This document shows, piece by piece, positions 44,651-56,984 of a stretch of DNA of 64,000 bases. A program made the translations under genes and the position numbers. The DNA lies in NCBI RefSeq assembly GCF_000959365.1, contig NZ_CP009555.1, forward strand, positions 1,612,001 to 1,676,000, read 5' to 3'. How positions within the stretch are numbered: the first letter of the stretch is position 1; the number at the start of each line of letters is the position of its first letter. The DNA is from Burkholderia oklahomensis C6786 (GTDB lineage Bacteria; Pseudomonadota; Gammaproteobacteria; Burkholderiales; Burkholderiaceae). The notes beneath the pieces are model-generated. The model had not been told where the DNA came from. It ran no database searches and saw only the letters and a program-made list of their open reading frames with translations.

Positions 44651-46054
44651 CTACTTCCCAATACAAAACCGACTAAAGATCACTCCCAACAAATCATCAG
44701 AAGTAAATTCCCCGGTAATCGAATTGAGCTGCTCCTGCGCGAGCCGCAGTTCCTCGGCGAAGAGATCCAGCGCCTGCGCATTCTGATCCGCATGCTCGGC
44801 CGCCCGCGCAAGATGCGCCTGCGCCGCGCGCAGCGCGATCAGATGCCGCTCGCGCGCGAGGTACACGCTTTCCGCGCCCGCCTGCCACCCGGCGATCCGC
44901 AGCAGCTCGCCGCGCAGCAGATCGATCCCGTCGCCGCGCTTCGCCGACAGCCGCACTTCGCACACCTCCGCGCCGCCCTCTCCGCCGCCCCCACGCGCCA
45001 CCGACGCCGGCACGTCCGTCAGATCCGTCTTGTTCAGCACGCGCACGACCGGCACCCCGGCCGGAAAACGCGCGGCAATCGCCTGGTCGTCGGCGCCGAG
45101 CCTGCTGCGCGCATCGAGCAGATGCAGCACGACGTCCGCCCGCTCGATTTCGCCCCACGTGCGCGCGATGCCGATCTTCTCGACCTCGTCCTCCGTCTCG
45201 CGCAGCCCCGCCGTGTCGATGATGTGCAGCGGAATGCCCTCGACCTGGATCGTCTGCGCGACCTTGTCGCGCGTCGTGCCGGCGATCGGCGTCACGATCG
45301 CGAGCTCCGCGCCCGCAAGCGCGTTCAATAGCGACGACTTGCCGACGTTCGGCTGCCCCGCGAGCACCACCGACAGCCCCTCGCGCAGCAGCGCCCCCTG
45401 CCGCGCGTCGCCGAGCACGTGCGCGAGCCGCTCGCGGATGTGCGCGAGCTTGCCGCGCGCATCCGCCGCCTCCAGAAAGTCGATCTCCTCTTCCGGAAAG
45501 TCGAGCGTCGCCTCAACGAGCATCCGCAGCGCGATCACGTCGTCGACGAGCGCGTGGATGTCGCGCGAGAACGCGCCGTCGAGCGACCGGCCGGCCGAGC
45601 GAGCGGCGGCCTCGGTGCTCGCCTCGATCAGATCGGCGACGGCCTCGGCCTGCGCGAGGTCGAGCTTGTCGTTCAAGAACGCGCGGCGCGTGAATTCGCC
45701 CGGCTCGGCGAGCCGCAAGCCGTACGCGCGCCCGGCGTCGAGGCAGCGCTGCAGCACGAGTTGCAGCACGATCGGGCCGCCATGGCCTTGCAGCTCGAGC
45801 ACGTGCTCGCCGGTGTACGAGTGCGGCGCCGGGAAATAGAGCGCGATGCCGCGATCGAGCGGCTCGCCGGCGCCGTCGAGAAACGGCACGTAGCTCGCAT
45901 GGCGCGGCGCAAGCCGCGTGCCGCACAGCGCGTCGCTCAGCGCGAGCGCCGCCGCTTCCGCGGCGCGTCCGAGCGAAATGCGCACGACGCCGATTCCACC
46001 CCGGCCGGACGCGGTGGCAATGGCGACGATCGGATCGGAATCAGTGGCAAGCAT
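44651..46054 (-). CDS. mnmE: tRNA uridine-5-carboxymethylaminomethyl modification GTPase MnmE
   Basis: 467 residues. An N-terminal folate-binding domain (1-118), a helical domain, and an inserted G domain ([10 protein letters not shown]1 near 228, DTAGLRE G3 near 270, NKTD G4 near 340) precede the C-terminal CIGK that carries the catalytic Cys. With MnmG it installs the cmnm5 group at wobble uridines. In this lineage it normally sits near yidC; here a regulator on the other strand lies between. Confidence 0.97.
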   Translation of the reverse strand: MLATDSDPIVAIATASGRGGIGVVRISLGRAAEAAALALSDALCGTRLAPRHASYVPFLDGAGEPLDRGIALYFPAPHSYTGEHVLELQGHGGPIVLQLVLQRCLDAGRAYGLRLAEPGEFTRRAFLNDKLDLAQAEAVADLIEASTEAAARSAGRSLDGAFSRDIHALVDDVIALRMLVEATLDFPEEEIDFLEAADARGKLAHIRERLAHVLGDARQGALLREGLSVVLAGQPNVGKSSLLNALAGAELAIVTPIAGTTRDKVAQTIQVEGIPLHIIDTAGLRETEDEVEKIGIARTWGEIERADVVLHLLDARSRLGADDQAIAARFPAGVPVVRVLNKTDLTDVPASVARGGGGEGGAEVCEVRLSAKRGDGIDLLRGELLRIAGWQAGAESVYLARERHLIALRAAQAHLARAAEHADQNAQALDLFAEELRLAQEQLNSITGEFTSDDLLGVIFSRFCIGK

Positions 46055-46391
46055 GGCGATAAATCTGAAATAAATGAAATGGAAATCCAAAAAACCGGAG
46101 ATATCTTTGAATGCCGAATTGTAGCCCGGCTGCGCAATAGTATTGCGCAGACCACGTTCCAACCCGCCATTTTCCGCAATTTTCCGTTTATCTTAGTTGC
46201 GCTAATCAATTCGTACGACAAATATCCGGCAAGGCATCGACGAATCGACCTCGACCGCCAATCAGCAAGCATGAGCGCACTCGCATCCGGTCGCAACCTC
46301 TGGCATCCACCAGTTAAACGATCACTCAGTTGGGCTAAACATAACCCGACTGGTTGTCTTCCTGGCAGCAGTCGAACTGCACAATCTGGCC
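46055..46391. promoter_or_regulatory. Divergent control region of mnmE and the HTH gene
   Basis: No gene. AT-richer, with an inverted repeat AGTTGGG / CCCGACT (one mismatch, 10-base spacer) at 46328-46351, about 40 bases before the HTH gene, suited to autoregulation. Confidence 0.5.
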
Positions 46392-46811
46392 ATGCCGACA
46401 CTCGAAGAAAAAGCGGCGTTCACCGAACGTCTCAAATTCGCCTTGTTGCGCAGCCCAGAAAAAGTGACCGGCGCGACGGAACTCGCTTTGCATTTCAATT
46501 TGCGTCATCACGGCGAGCATCCGGTTTCTCCGCAAACTGCGCACAAATGGCTGACGGGCCGCACGATCCCGACACCTGACAAGCTTCGCACGCTTGCCGA
46601 GTGGCTGCGGGTCGACCTGCATTGGCTGCACTACGGTCCGCCGCCGAGCGCGGCGCGCACGACGCCGCAGCCGCTGCCGCGCGACGAAAAATATCCGCCG
46701 ACGCAGGAGACGATCGAGCTCGCGTCGAAGATCGAGGCGCTGTCGCCGCATCACCGCTATCTGGTGCAGGAACTGATCGAACAGTTCTACGGCGATACCT
46801 CGAAGCGCTGA
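46392..46811 (+). CDS. HTH transcriptional regulator, phage-repressor-like
   Basis: 139 residues. The N-terminal half is a Cro/CI-like helix-turn-helix (VTGATELALHFNL and SPQTAHKWLTGRTIPTPDKL, about 25-65). A linker and a short C-terminal helical dimerisation segment (HHRYLVQELIEQFY) follow. No receiver or peptidase domain. It stands alone between mnmE and yidC on the opposite strand. Confidence 0.82.
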   Translation: MPTLEEKAAFTERLKFALLRSPEKVTGATELALHFNLRHHGEHPVSPQTAHKWLTGRTIPTPDKLRTLAEWLRVDLHWLHYGPPPSAARTTPQPLPRDEKYPPTQETIELASKIEALSPHHRYLVQELIEQFYGDTSKR

Positions 46812-46832
46812 TCGCGCGCCGCCGGCCTCAAT

Positions 46833-46866
46833 GAAAAAGCCGCCTGACCAACCAGGCGGCTTTTTC
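46833..46866. terminator. Bidirectional terminator after the HTH gene
   Basis: A 14-bp perfect stem (gaaaaagccgcctg / caggcggctttttc) with a 6-base loop. Confidence 0.93.
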
Positions 46867-46916
46867 GCATCCTCGGTCGAAGCGATGCACGACAATACGA
46901 CCGCTCGGCGCGGCTC

Positions 46917-46944
46917 GAAAAAAAGGGGCGAACTGCGTCGCCCC
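46917..46944 (-). terminator. Terminator of the rpmH-rnpA-yidD-yidC operon
   Basis: On the minus strand, GGGGCGA / TCGCCCC is followed by eight T, 20 bases after the yidC stop. Confidence 0.88.
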
Positions 46945-46963
46945 GTTTTCAGACAGCCGAGCG

Positions 46964-48631
46964 TCAGCTCGTCTTTTTCTTCGCCGCGGCGCCGCCGAGC
47001 GTACGCGTGATGTAGTACTGCTGCGCGATCGACAGCACGTTGTTCACCACGTAGTACAGCACGAGGCCGGCAGGGAAGAAGAAGAACATCACCGAGAACG
47101 CGATCGGCATGAACATCATCATCTTCGCCTGGACCGGATCCGGCGGGGTCGGATTGAGCTTCGTCTGCACGAACATCGAGACAGCCATCAGCACCGGCAG
47201 GATGAAGTACGGATCGCGCTGCGACAGGTCGTGAATCCACAGAACCCACGGCGCGCCGCGCATTTCCACCGATGCGAGCAGCACCCAGTACAGCGAGATG
47301 AACACCGGGATCTGGATCACCACCGGCAGGCAGCCGCCGAACGGATTCACCTTCTCGGTCTTGTAGAGCTCCATCAGCGCCGCGTTCATCTTCTGCGGAT
47401 CGCTCTTGAAGCGCTCGCGCAGCGCCTGCATCCGCGGCGTGATTTCCTTCATCCGCGCCATCGACTTGTAGCTCGCCGCCGACAGCGGGAAGAACACCGC
47501 CTTGATCAGCAGCGTGAGCAGGACGATCGCCCAGCCCCAGTTGCCGACGAAGCCGTGGATCTTCTCGAGCAGCCAGAACAGCGGCTTCGCGATGATCGTC
47601 ACCCAGCCGTAGTCCTTCACGAGCTCGAGGCCCGGCGCAATGCCTTCGAGCATCCGCTCTTCTTCCGGACCGGCGAAGAGGCGCGCGGACACGTCGGCCG
47701 ACTGGCCCGGCGCGATCGCCGCGACCGGCTGCTTGACGCCGACGCGGTAAAGCGTCGGATCGATCTTCTCGACGTAGATGTCGCGCTTCGCGCCTTGCTG
47801 CGGAATCCACGCGGACGCGAAGTAGTGCTGAACCATCGCGATCCAGCCGTTGTCGGCGGACGTGACGTAATCGGCCTTGTTCTTGTCGACGTCGCTGAAG
47901 TTGATCTTCTGGAAGTGCTTCTGGTCGGTGTAGACCGCCGGCCCGAGGAACGTGTGCGAGAAGAGCGGCGTCTCGACGGGCGTGTTGTCGCGCACGAGCT
48001 CCATGTAGACGGTCGGCGTCACGGGCGCCGTGCCGACGTTGTCGATCTTCGTGTCGACGCCGATCACGTAGCTGCCGCGCGTGAACGTGTACGTCTTCAC
48101 GACCTTCACGCCGCCCTTCACAGGCGATTCGAACGACAGCTTCAGCGTGTTCTGGTCGCCCGACAGCGACGTCGGACCCGCGACCTGCGCATAGACGTCG
48201 TTGTGGTTCGGGAAGTCGCCGCCGAGGAGGCCCGTGCGCGCGAGGTACGTGTGGTTCGCGGCGTGGTCGAACAGCGTGACGAACAGGTCGGGCTGCTTGC
48301 CGTCGCCCTCTTTCTTCAGCGTCAGCTTCGCGAGCGTGCCGCCGCGCGTGTCGATCTCGCCGTCGTAGACGTCGGTCGAGAAGCGCACGAGCTGCGCCTG
48401 CGCCGCGGGCGCGGTCGTCGCGGGGGCTGCGCCCGTCGCGGCCGCCGGCAGCGCGTTCGCCGCCGCCGCGCTTGCGCCCGACGCGCCGTTAGCCGCGTTC
48501 GACGCGGTGTTCGTCTGCGTGACGTTCGGGAAGAACATCGACGGGCGTCCGTGGGACCGCTGCCAGTTGTCGAACAGCATGACCGCTGACATGAAGAAGA
48601 TCACCCATAGGACGGTGCGTTTGATATCCAT
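46964..48631 (-). CDS. yidC: Membrane protein insertase YidC
   Basis: 555 residues. An N-terminal transmembrane helix (about 6-22) is followed by an Ala-rich linker and a periplasmic beta-super-sandwich domain (about 80-350). The conserved five-helix insertase core follows (about 355-545), with the family phrase [17 protein letters not shown] and a positively charged groove. It inserts membrane proteins with or without SecYEG. Confidence 0.97.
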   Translation of the reverse strand: MDIKRTVLWVIFFMSAVMLFDNWQRSHGRPSMFFPNVTQTNTASNAANGASGASAAAANALPAAATGAAPATTAPAAQAQLVRFSTDVYDGEIDTRGGTLAKLTLKKEGDGKQPDLFVTLFDHAANHTYLARTGLLGGDFPNHNDVYAQVAGPTSLSGDQNTLKLSFESPVKGGVKVVKTYTFTRGSYVIGVDTKIDNVGTAPVTPTVYMELVRDNTPVETPLFSHTFLGPAVYTDQKHFQKINFSDVDKNKADYVTSADNGWIAMVQHYFASAWIPQQGAKRDIYVEKIDPTLYRVGVKQPVAAIAPGQSADVSARLFAGPEEERMLEGIAPGLELVKDYGWVTIIAKPLFWLLEKIHGFVGNWGWAIVLLTLLIKAVFFPLSAASYKSMARMKEITPRMQALRERFKSDPQKMNAALMELYKTEKVNPFGGCLPVVIQIPVFISLYWVLLASVEMRGAPWVLWIHDLSQRDPYFILPVLMAVSMFVQTKLNPTPPDPVQAKMMMFMPIAFSVMFFFFPAGLVLYYVVNNVLSIAQQYYITRTLGGAAAKKKTS

Positions 48632-48639
48632 GCGTTGTC

Positions 48640-48909
48640 TCAGAGTCGATGGGACGACGCCTCAGCTTTGTGAGAAGCGTTGCGTGCGTCGGAGTTGGGC
48701 GGCGGGACGAGGTCGATGCCGCCCGCGGAGAACGGATGGCATCGGCACAGGCGCCTGGCGGCAAGGTAAGTGCCGCGCGCGGCGCCATGATACTGGATTG
48801 CCTCGCGCGCGTAATCCGAACAGGAGGGATAAAAACGGCAACGGCTGCCGAGCAGCGGGCTCACGGCAACCTTGTAGAAGCGCAGCAACGCGATCAAAAC
48901 CGTTTGCAT
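48640..48909 (-). CDS. yidD: Membrane protein insertion efficiency factor YidD
   Basis: 89 residues, the normal size. Family core [31 protein letters not shown] and [13 protein letters not shown] are seen in part (three conserved Cys). It sits between rnpA and yidC as usual, with its stop 8 bases before yidC. Confidence 0.93.
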   Translation of the reverse strand: MQTVLIALLRFYKVAVSPLLGSRCRFYPSCSDYAREAIQYHGAARGTYLAARRLCRCHPFSAGGIDLVPPPNSDARNASHKAEASSHRL

Positions 48910-48988
48910 AGCAGTGGCGGCGCCGGTGCGCCGCGTTCGAGCCAATCGGGCAGACGGCTGGCCGCCGTCTGCGACGGGCGTCGGCGCG

Positions 48989-49399
48989 TCACTCGGACGC
49001 GGGCTTCGCCCCGTTGCGACGGGCGATCTCCCGGGCTGCCCGGTCGAGCAGCTCGCGAATCTCGCCCGCGCACAGCGCCGCGAGCGGCGCGGATGCCGCG
49101 CTCGGCATCGCCTTCTTGTCGAAGCGCGCATGCAGGCGCAGCAGGATGTCCCAGCCGGCGAACTCGGCGCGACGCGTGCGAAACGCTTCGCGGGCGAGCC
49201 GCTTGACCAGATTCCGCGTCACCGCACGCGGAGCGTACTTCTTGCCGATGACGAGCCCAAGACGCGCATCACGCCCCGTCGGCTTGCCGTAGACCACGAA
49301 GTGCGCGGTGCGCCGCCACGGGCGCAAACGAAAAACGGATGAAAATTCATCCGTTTTCAGAAGTCGCGCAGCTTTGGGGAAGGCGGCGGACGCTTGCAA
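48989..49399 (-). CDS. rnpA: Ribonuclease P protein component
   Basis: 136 residues. It assists the RNase P RNA in maturing tRNA 5' ends. The RNR motif lies in [19 protein letters not shown] (near 54-72). I use the TTG at 49399 ([13 protein letters not shown]), which gives the family's usual N-terminus. An in-frame ATG at 49456, 16 bases after rpmH, would add 19 residues and cannot be excluded. Confidence 0.92.
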   Translation of the reverse strand: MQASAAFPKAARLLKTDEFSSVFRLRPWRRTAHFVVYGKPTGRDARLGLVIGKKYAPRAVTRNLVKRLAREAFRTRRAEFAGWDILLRLHARFDKKAMPSAASAPLAALCAGEIRELLDRAAREIARRNGAKPASE

Positions 49400-49472
49400 C
49401 GGAATCGAACCCGGGACAGCGGCTGCCTCGCCCGCATCGCTGCGGACGGCGGACATGGCGCGCGGCCCGCCC

Positions 49473-49607
49473 TTAGATGGCGAGACGCTTGCGGCCCTTC
49501 GCGCGGCGGGCGTTGATGACCTTGCGGCCGCCGGCCGTCTTCATGCGCACGCGGAAGCCATGGGTGCGCTTGCGGCGCGTCACGGAAGGTTGGTAGGTAC
49601 GTTTCAT
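49473..49607 (-). CDS. rpmH: 50S ribosomal protein L34
   Basis: 44 residues, exactly the usual length, very basic, with the family start MKRTYQPS and end AKGRKRLAI. It is the first gene of the rpmH-rnpA-yidD-yidC operon. Confidence 0.97.
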
Positions 49608-49723
49608 GTCGCTCTCACTTGTTCGAGAATATCGGGAATCAGGGACCGCGTGCCCTCTCTTTCGAGGCAACCGGGCGAACGCAATCGCCGAAAATAACAG
49701 GATTGGTTTTCGCGGAACCCGCT

Positions 49724-49752
49724 ATTTAAACCGTTTTTCTCTTGGCGGTCAA
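49724..49752 (-). promoter_or_regulatory. Promoter of the rpmH operon
   Basis: On the minus strand TTGACC, a 17-base spacer and TTAAAT, about 117 bases before rpmH. Confidence 0.72.
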
Positions 49753-49841
49753 TACGTTAGAGGCATGCCGGGGCCGCATCGGCGGTGCCGATCCCCGGCT
49801 CCGCGCCCTGTGGCGATCGCTCCCCACCGACGATTCGGCCC

Positions 49842-49850
49842 TGTGGATAA
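49842..49850. promoter_or_regulatory. DnaA box
   Basis: TGTGGATAA, the exact complement of the consensus TTATCCACA, lies 26 bases before a -10-like TAGAAT. This position suits DnaA autoregulation. Confidence 0.85.
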
Positions 49851-49936
49851 CTCCCGCGCGCACCGCGTTTGGCGGTAGAATCTCGCCTTATCTCCAAGAA
49901 TCCCGCACGCCGCCTCGGCCCGCGCTCGCGCTCAAA

Positions 49937-50008
49937 CCCTTGTCGCGCAAGCGTCCGAGGCACGTCCGCACGGCCGCACCGGGCCTTGTTGCGCATCCGC
50001 GACAAGGG
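49937..50008 (+). repeat. Long-range inverted repeat in the dnaA leader
   Basis: CCCTTGTCGCG (49937-49947) and its perfect complement CGCGACAAGGG (49998-50008) are separated by 50 bases and end 44 bases before the dnaA start. An internal CTTGTTGCGC copies the left arm with one change and could offer an alternative pairing. Confidence 0.7.
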
Positions 50009-50052
50009 CGGCCGCGTGCCGTACGTGCAACCGAAACAACGACAGCTCTTCG

Positions 50053-51630
50053 ATGAACGATTTCTGGCAACACTGTTCCGCGCTATTGGAGCGTGAATTA
50101 ACGCCCCAGCAGTACGTGACGTGGATCAAACCCTTGGCCCCGGTCGCTTTCGATGCCGCTGCGAACACGCTGTCGATCGCCGCCCCGAACCGCTTCAAGC
50201 TCGACTGGGTCAAGAGCCAGTTCTCGGGCCGGATCTCCGATCTGGCCCGCGATTTCTGGAACGCGCCGATCGAAGTGCAATTCGTGCTCGATCCGAAGGC
50301 AGGCCAGCGCGCCGCCGCAGGCGCGGCGCCGCTCGCGCCACGCGCGCCGCTGCCGTCCGCGGGCCCCGCATCCGCCGCGCCCGCCACCGCGACGGCGGGC
50401 GCCGCCGACGCCCGCGCCACGGCCGCCCCCGCCATCAATGCGGCAGTCGCCGCGGCGCAGGCCGCGCAGGCGAACGCCGCCGCGCTGAACGCCGACGACG
50501 CCGCCGACCTCGACTTGCCGAGCCTCACCGCGCACGAAGCGGCGGCCGGCCGCCGCACGTGGCGCCCGGGCGCGGCGAACGCGAACGGCGAAACCGATTC
50601 GATGTACGAGCGCTCGAAGCTCAATCCCGTGCTCACCTTCGACAACTTCGTGACCGGCAAGGCGAACCAGCTCGCGCGCGCGGCGGCGATCCAGGTCGCC
50701 GACAACCCGGGCATCTCGTACAACCCGCTGTTCCTGTACGGCGGCGTCGGCCTCGGCAAGACCCACCTGATCCACGCGATCGGCAACCAGCTCCTGCTCG
50801 ACAAGGCGGGCGCGCGCATCCGCTACATCCACGCGGAGCAGTACGTGTCGGACGTCGTGAAGGCGTACCAGCGCAAGGCGTTCGACGACTTCAAGCGCTA
50901 CTATCATTCGCTCGACCTGCTCCTCATCGACGACATCCAGTTCTTCTCGGGCAAGTCGCGCACGCAGGAAGAGTTCTTCTACGCATTCGAGGCCCTCGTC
51001 GCGAACAAGGCGCAGGTGATCATCACGAGCGACACGTATCCGAAGGAGATCTCCGGCATCGACGATCGCCTGATCTCGCGCTTCGATTCAGGCTTGACCG
51101 TCGCGATCGAGCCGCCCGAGCTCGAGATGCGCGTCGCGATCCTGATGCGCAAGGCGCAGTCGGAAGGCGTGAGCCTGTCGGAAGACGTCGCGTTCTTCGT
51201 CGCGAAGCATCTGCGCTCGAACGTGCGCGAGCTCGAGGGCGCGCTGCGCAAGATCCTCGCGTACTCGAAGTTCCACGGCCGCGAGATCACGATCGAGCTG
51301 ACGAAGGAGGCGCTGAAGGATCTGCTCACCGTGCAGAACCGGCAGATCTCGGTCGAGAACATCCAGAAGACGGTCGCCGACTTCTACAACATCAAGGTCG
51401 CCGACATGTACTCGAAGAAGCGCCCCGCGAACATCGCGCGGCCGCGGCAGATCGCGATGTACCTCGCGAAGGAGCTCACGCAGAAGAGCCTGCCCGAAAT
51501 CGGCGAGCTGTTCGGCGGCCGCGACCACACGACCGTGCTGCATGCGGTGCGCAAGATCGCCGACGAGCGGGGCAAGGACGCGCAGCTCAACCACGAGCTG
51601 CACGTGCTCGAGCAGACGCTCAAGGGCTGA
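50053..51630 (+). CDS. dnaA: Chromosomal replication initiator protein DnaA
   Basis: 525 residues. Domain I (1-85) is followed by a long Ala/Pro-rich linker domain II (about 85-185), longer than in E. coli. The AAA+ domain III has Walker [11 protein letters not shown] (near 232) and Walker [11 protein letters not shown] (near 295). DNA-binding domain IV carries the signature [16 protein letters not shown] (near 485). It is the first gene of dnaA-dnaN-gyrB. Confidence 0.98.
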   Translation: MNDFWQHCSALLERELTPQQYVTWIKPLAPVAFDAAANTLSIAAPNRFKLDWVKSQFSGRISDLARDFWNAPIEVQFVLDPKAGQRAAAGAAPLAPRAPLPSAGPASAAPATATAGAADARATAAPAINAAVAAAQAAQANAAALNADDAADLDLPSLTAHEAAAGRRTWRPGAANANGETDSMYERSKLNPVLTFDNFVTGKANQLARAAAIQVADNPGISYNPLFLYGGVGLGKTHLIHAIGNQLLLDKAGARIRYIHAEQYVSDVVKAYQRKAFDDFKRYYHSLDLLLIDDIQFFSGKSRTQEEFFYAFEALVANKAQVIITSDTYPKEISGIDDRLISRFDSGLTVAIEPPELEMRVAILMRKAQSEGVSLSEDVAFFVAKHLRSNVRELEGALRKILAYSKFHGREITIELTKEALKDLLTVQNRQISVENIQKTVADFYNIKVADMYSKKRPANIARPRQIAMYLAKELTQKSLPEIGELFGGRDHTTVLHAVRKIADERGKDAQLNHELHVLEQTLKG

Positions 51631-51791
51631 TGCAAGCGAGCGCTTGAGAATGGCGGAAGCGCCCCAATTTAAAAGGGGCGGTTCGGTTTTGAGGCACAAT
51701 ACTGGTTTGACCGCCTCGCCGGCGGCGGGCCGACGGCCCCCCGGCGTGGCGCTGCGAGGCTTGCAGGCCGTTATTTGAACGAAGGAACTCT

Positions 51792-52895
51792 ATGCAACTG
51801 GTCAAGACCGAACGAGACACCCTCCTTAGGCCGCTGCAAACCGTGAGCGGTATCGTCGAACGCCGCCACACGTTGCCGATCCTCGCCAATCTGTTGATCA
51901 CGAAGAACGGCCCGGACGTGTCGTTCCTGTCGACCGACCTCGAGCTCCAGATCACGACGCGCGCCGACTTCGGCGTCGGCGGCGACCAGGTCGCGACGAC
52001 CGTCGCGGCCCGCAAGCTGCTCGACATCCTGCGCGCAATGCCGGACGGCCAGGTCACGCTGACGCTCGCCGACAAGCGCCTGACGGTCCAATCCGGCAAG
52101 AGCCGCTTCGCGCTGCAAACGCTCGCGGCCGACGAGTTCCCGACCGTCGCGCAGGCGAAGGATTTCGGCGCGAGCCTCTCCGTCCCGCAGAAAGCGTTCC
52201 GCCAGCTGCTCGGCATGGTGTACTTCGCGATGGCGCAGCAGGACATCCGCTACTACCTGAACGGGATGCTGCTCGTCGTCGACGGCGACAGCCTGATGGC
52301 CGTCGCGACCGACGGCCACCGCCTCGCGTTCTCGTCGATGAAGATCGAGGGCGCGTTCCCGCGCCAGGAAGTGATCGTCCCGCGCAAGACGATTCTCGAG
52401 CTGCAGCGCCTGCTCGAGGACATCGACGACACGGTCAAGATCGACATCGCGCAGACCCAGGCAAAGTTCACGTTCGGTCAGGTCGAGCTGGTGTCGAAGC
52501 TCGTCGAGGGCAAGTTCCCCGACTTCCAGCGCGTCATCCCGAAGGCGCACAAGAACTCGTTCGAAATCGGCCGCGAAGAGCTGCAGCGCTCGCTGCAGCG
52601 CGCAGCGATCCTCACGTCCGACAAGTTCAAGGGCGTGCGCTGCATCATCGCGCCCGGCCAGCTGAAGATCATGTCGACCAACGCCGACCAGGAAGAGGCG
52701 CAGGAAGAACTGGAAATCGCCTACCAGGGCGACACCGTCGACATCGGCTTCAACGTCACGTATCTGCTCGACGTGCTCGCGAACCTGAAGGTCGACACCG
52801 TTCAGGTGAGCCTCGGCGACGCCAGCTCGAGCGCCCTCATCACCGTGCCCGAGAACGACGAATTCAAGTACGTGGTGATGCCGATGCGCATCTGA
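51792..52895 (+). CDS. dnaN: DNA polymerase III beta subunit (sliding clamp)
   Basis: 367 residues, the usual length, with three topologically equal clamp domains (boundaries near 120 and 245). The ending YVVMPMRI is the normal C-terminus of the clamp. It lies 161 bases after dnaA. Confidence 0.98.
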   Translation: MQLVKTERDTLLRPLQTVSGIVERRHTLPILANLLITKNGPDVSFLSTDLELQITTRADFGVGGDQVATTVAARKLLDILRAMPDGQVTLTLADKRLTVQSGKSRFALQTLAADEFPTVAQAKDFGASLSVPQKAFRQLLGMVYFAMAQQDIRYYLNGMLLVVDGDSLMAVATDGHRLAFSSMKIEGAFPRQEVIVPRKTILELQRLLEDIDDTVKIDIAQTQAKFTFGQVELVSKLVEGKFPDFQRVIPKAHKNSFEIGREELQRSLQRAAILTSDKFKGVRCIIAPGQLKIMSTNADQEEAQEELEIAYQGDTVDIGFNVTYLLDVLANLKVDTVQVSLGDASSSALITVPENDEFKYVVMPMRI

Positions 52896-52917
52896 CGCGC
52901 CCGACTCGCCGGACACA

Positions 52918-52948
52918 CCAAGGGGCGCCACGCCCCTTTGGCGTTTTT
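52918..52948 (+). terminator. Terminator after dnaN
   Basis: AGGGGCG / CGCCCCT with a 3-base loop, flanked by CCA / TTGG, then five T. It would limit but perhaps not stop read-through to gyrB. Confidence 0.75.
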
Positions 52949-53001
52949 ATGGCGATTCGGACGCTCGAGCGCCGGCGCGCGACGCCGGGCCCCGGAAGGG
53001 G

Positions 53002-53033
53002 CGAGAAAACCCGAGGCGGCCCGGGTTTTCTCG
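53002..53033 (+). other. Strong hairpin in the gyrB leader
   Basis: CGAGAAAACCC (53002-53012) pairs perfectly with GGGTTTTCTCG (53023-53033), loop 10 bases, ending 52 bases before the gyrB start. No T run follows, so it is more likely an RNA structure or protein-binding site than a terminator. Confidence 0.7.
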
Positions 53034-53058
53034 GCAGAAGCACCCCGCCGCCAACTGA

Positions 53059-55557
<2,499 letters not shown>

Positions 55558-55629
55558 GGTTGTTGTCGTCGAGTAACCGAGAAAGCGAAGTTTGCAGCGG
55601 GTGCTTGAAGAATCACTGACACAAATAAA

Positions 55630-55659
55630 GCAAAAAGGCTCCGAATGGAGCCTTTTTGC
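55630..55659. terminator. Bidirectional terminator after gyrB
   Basis: A 13-bp stem (gcaaaaaggctcc / ggagcctttttgc) with a 4-base loop. Confidence 0.93.
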
Positions 55660-55789
55660 TTATTCGGTTCAGCTAGATCTGGTTCTCGGATTTCGTGGTC
55701 ACTCAAGCTGCGTGTGCGAAAACAAAGGCCCATCGGCGATTTTCAAGACTGAAGACCGCCCGCGAAGCCCGGAACGGCAACCACCGCAT

Positions 55790-56177
55790 TCACCTCCCCA
55801 CCATCGCCCTCAACACCCCATCCCGCCGAATCAACCCGTGATAAAGCGCGGCGGCGAAGTGCACCAAAAACGTCACGAAGAACAGATAAGCCAACCACCG
55901 ATGCGCATGCCGCAGCCAAGCGAACCAAACCGGATCGGCGGGCGCGATCGACGGCAATTGCACGCCGCCGCCCAACGTCACCGGATACCCGCCCGCGGAC
56001 AGCATCGCCCATCAACAGCACCGCCATCCCGAGCGGCTTATGAATCGCGATCAACACCGCATGCCGCTCCGACACCGACGCGACCATCCCCGCGCCGATA
56101 AAAAACATTGAAACGATCATCGCCGCCATCACCCAATGCAGCAGCCGCGCAAGCGGGCTGAACGCAGTCTTCATCAT
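55790..56177 (-). pseudogene. Broken cytochrome b561
   Basis: The start (FSPLARLLHWVMAAMIVSMF, from the ATG at 56177) and the end (GYPVTLGGGVQL...HRWLAYLFFVTFLVH...) are typical cytochrome b561 but lie in different frames, joined near 56007 (KPLGMAVLLM to AMLSAGG). About 45 residues of the middle transmembrane region, including expected haem-ligand helices, are gone. The intact family is about 180 residues. It is inactive as a four-helix haem protein. Confidence 0.88.
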
Positions 56178-56313
56178 CGTTTCTCCGAAAGCGGACGCGC
56201 AGCGCCGGGAATCCCGGCTTCCTCACTCGTGCGGCGCAGATACGAATCCGCATACGCGGCCGAGCGCGCGGCTAGCAGCGGATCGCCCGACGGGCGGCTG
56301 GCTGGCGCACGGC

Positions 56314-56751
56314 TTGAACAGTTCCCCCGCCGCGCCGATGAGCGACGCCGTGGCGGCGTACAAGCTGATGGTCGTCGATCGCAGCGCGCGCGTCGACGTC
56401 GTGCAGAAGCAGCCGGGCGAGCTGCAGGCGTGGCTCGCGCGCGAGGTCGGCGCATCGGTCCGGCTGCCGGATCTGAGCGGCGCGGGCTTTGCGCCCGTCG
56501 GCGGCCGGCTGTTCGCGACCGAGCGCGGCACCGCGGCGATGGTGCTGTACGAGGATGCGGCCGGGCGCACGCTGAGCTTCTACGTGCGGCCGCCCGAGTC
56601 GGCAAATCGTCTGCTCGCGGCCGGCAAGCGCGCCGACGGCGAGCTGCTCGCGCGCTACGGATCGGTGCGCGGCTTCAACTATGCGGTGGTGGGACAGGCG
56701 GACAGCGTCGGCGAAGCGGCCGTCACGCATGCGCTCGACGAGCAGATCTGA
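56314..56751 (+). pseudogene. Truncated anti-sigma factor (C-terminal part)
   Basis: About 145 residues from a TTG. It resembles the periplasmic half of membrane anti-sigma factors: GWLAHGLN, then SDAVAAYKLMVVD, PDLSGAGFAPVGGRLF and DAAGRTLSFYVRP. The zinc-binding cytoplasmic half and the transmembrane helix, normally upstream, are not found in frame before it; the sequence there is non-homologous. It is probably a remnant next to the degraded cytochrome gene. It could still be translated. Confidence 0.6.
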
Positions 56752-56984
56752 CGAACGGTGCGCGGCGAACGAGCGGGGTTCCGTTCGAGCCCGAACACGA
56801 ATGCGGCGCGCGTGTTCGTCACCGCGTTGTCGGCCGGCGGGCGAATCCAATCGGCGCGTCGGACGGAAAGGAGGGAATCGCGCGCGCCATGAAGGCCGCT
56901 TGCGAAGCAGCTTCATCGGCGCGGCGCGCATCGAACGCAAAAAAGCCTCGAGCGCGCCGCCCGCCGCCGCGCATCACGCGACGA

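Larger units (their letters stand above)
49608..50052. promoter_or_regulatory. rpmH-dnaA divergent control region
   Basis: Contains the rpmH promoter (49724-49752), one perfect DnaA box TGTGGATAA at 49842-49850, a TAGAAT -10-like box at 49876-49881 with a G-rich extension, and a long-arm inverted repeat in the dnaA leader (49937-50008). Only one consensus DnaA box is visible, so this looks like an autoregulated promoter and not a full oriC. Confidence 0.75.

Noticed and set aside
49608..50052. Full oriC
   Set aside because: Only one consensus DnaA box and no strong AT-rich unwinding region.
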